Notes under the pieces: generated by a model
What the model was told of the DNA's origin: nothing
The model's input: the letters and a program-made list of their open reading frames with translations, nothing else
The model's database searches: none
NCBI GenBank assembly: GCA_019312685.1
Contig: JAFDCR010000286.1
Location: forward strand, 1-6,273
Direction: 5' to 3'
DNA from: Deltaproteobacteria bacterium
GTDB taxonomy: Bacteria; Desulfobacterota; Desulfobulbia; Desulfobulbales; BM004
Length of the DNA stretch: 6,273 nt
Program-made: the position numbers and the translations under genes
In this document: one piece after another, positions 5,144 through 6,273 of the stretch
Layout of the letters: each line of letters starts with the position of its first letter
Position numbering within the stretch: position 1 is the first letter of the stretch

Positions 5144-6273
5144 ATGAAATATATAATATCCCAGCTCACCTATTTTTTTCTCCACAAGACGACGAAAAGA
5201 AATATTTTTCTACTGCTCAAGTTTTTTTTGATCCTGGCTTCTATTGTCACCGCATACAGTATTCTTTTTCATGTCCTGATGCTTATAGAGGGCAAAGAAT
5301 ACAGCTGGGTTACAGGTTTCTACTGGACGCTTACCGTCATGTCCACTCTCGGCTTTGGAGACATCACCTTTACTACCGATATTGGTCTGATATTTTCAGT
5401 AATTGTGCTTTTGACCGGTATTTTCTACCTCCTTGTTATGCTTCCCTTTACTTTCATCAAGTTCTTTTACGCACCCTGGCTTGAGGCACAGTCAAAATCA
5501 AGAACTCCAAAAGAATTACCTGAAGAAACAAAAAAACATATTATTTTAACAACCCTGGACCCCATTACCAGAAATCTCATAAAAAAACTTGTTTCATATC
5601 AATACGATTATGTCATCCTGGTGGATGAATTAAAAAAGGCTCTGGAGCTTCATGACTTAGGATACAAAGCTGTATTTGGTGATTATGGCGACCCAGAGAC
5701 CTACAACCGTCTTCGGGTACAAAATGCGGCCCTTGTTGTTGCCACCAATGACGACATGATCAATACCAGCATATCCTTTACCATCAGGGATGTTTGCAAA
5801 AAGGTACCCATTGTCACTAATGCCAATGAGGACCATTCGCTCGATATTCTTGAATTTGCCGGCAGTACTCACATTTTTCAATTCACCAAGATGCTCGGAA
5901 AATCCTTGGGGAGAGTAACACTCGGGGTCAACATGGGCGCCAATATTGTATGGCAGCACGACCAGCTTCTCATTGCCGAGGCACCAGCAATGAGAACGGC
6001 TTTAGAGGGAAAAACTCTTGCCAAAACACGGCTTCGTGAAAAAACAGGAGTAACGGTTGTCGGGGTTTGGGAAAGAGGTAATTTTGCAAGCGCACACCCA
6101 GACACAAAGCTTACCTCCTCCACAGTGCTTTTACTGGCCGGTTCTGCTAAACAGCTTGAAAAATTCAATACACATTTTTCCATCATCTGCGAAAATTTCT
6201 CCAGCGACTCTCAAGTCCTGATTCTCGGTGGAGGAAGGGTAGGAAAAGCAGCGGCAGAGGCCCTTGAGGAGCA
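5144..6273 (+). CDS. K+ channel with tandem RCK (TrkA-type) domains, 3' end outside the window
   Basis: A two-TM inner-membrane potassium channel gated by cytoplasmic ligand-binding RCK domains; 376 codons are visible. TM1 lies at about 20-48, the pore helix at 56-67 (FYWTLTVMS), the selectivity filter TLGFGD at 68-73, and TM2 at about 79-107. The first RCK N-domain runs from about 132 to 250: strand HIILTT, acidic strand end VILVDE, then GDYGDPETYNRLRV and VVATNDD. A TrkA_C-like domain follows at about 283-345. A second RCK begins at 357 with VLILGGGRVG, a normal Gly-rich nucleotide loop. In the first RCK that loop is TTLDPIT, lacking the GxGxxG pattern. Tandem RCKs in one chain recall GsuK-type channels of Geobacter. 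The ATG at 5144 is the first in a frame open only from 5102, after an in-frame TGA at 5099. No Shine-Dalgarno site is visible. Related proteins are usually about 550-600 residues, so roughly a third is missing. Confidence 0.93.
   Translation, partial: MKYIISQLTYFFLHKTTKRNIFLLLKFFLILASIVTAYSILFHVLMLIEGKEYSWVTGFYWTLTVMSTLGFGDITFTTDIGLIFSVIVLLTGIFYLLVMLPFTFIKFFYAPWLEAQSKSRTPKELPEETKKHIILTTLDPITRNLIKKLVSYQYDYVILVDELKKALELHDLGYKAVFGDYGDPETYNRLRVQNAALVVATNDDMINTSISFTIRDVCKKVPIVTNANEDHSLDILEFAGSTHIFQFTKMLGKSLGRVTLGVNMGANIVWQHDQLLIAEAPAMRTALEGKTLAKTRLREKTGVTVVGVWERGNFASAHPDTKLTSSTVLLLAGSAKQLEKFNTHFSIICENFSSDSQVLILGGGRVGKAAAEALEE

Noticed and set aside
5657..6186. Two minus-strand frames of about 100 codons
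   Set aside because: Antisense to the RCK part of the channel; no independent support.
1..6273. CRISPR arrays, tRNA or rRNA genes, toxin-antitoxin or phage-defence genes
   Set aside because: No regularly spaced repeats, no cloverleaf or rRNA sequence, and no ORF with matching motifs was seen on either strand.

Overview
The window looks like a stretch of chromosome from a Gram-negative bacterium. A complete TonB-dependent outer-membrane receptor with a Sec signal peptide shows there is an outer membrane. Sensory K+ channels of the type at the right end, and this kind of IS4 transposase, are common in sulfate- and sulfur-reducing Desulfobacterota (old Deltaproteobacteria). That placement is an inference from protein style, not something the DNA proves. 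Intergenic DNA is very AT-rich, most genes sit near 40-45% GC, and the receptor gene is visibly richer (about 53% in sampled lines).

Left (1-2001): the 3' part of an unrecognised gene ends at 484. A complete IS4-family insertion sequence follows (538-1869), with 17-bp perfect terminal inverted repeats, a 9-bp target duplication and one intact transposase. It landed between the unknown gene and a strong bidirectional terminator (1975-2001). That terminator probably served both this gene and the convergent receptor gene.

Middle (2194-4116, minus strand): a full-length TonB-dependent receptor with signal peptide, plug, barrel and terminal Phe. It stands alone, with no TonB, ABC transporter or cobalamin/siderophore genes nearby to reveal its substrate.

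Right-middle (4117-5143): about 1 kb of mostly non-coding, AT-rich DNA. It holds a possible small transcription unit (promoter-like palindrome, a doubtful 78-residue ORF or small RNA, and a good terminator at 4617-4651). It also holds a 22-bp near-perfect palindrome resembling a Fur box, a long bulged inverted repeat, and an inverted repeat whose right arm abuts the start codon of the next gene.

Right end (5144-6273): the first 376 codons of a two-TM K+ channel with tandem cytoplasmic RCK (TrkA-type) domains, cut by the window edge.

The genes do not form one pathway. I see no clear undescribed multi-gene system. The most interesting unexplained material is the non-coding region 4339-5143, followed by the unusual first RCK domain of the channel.
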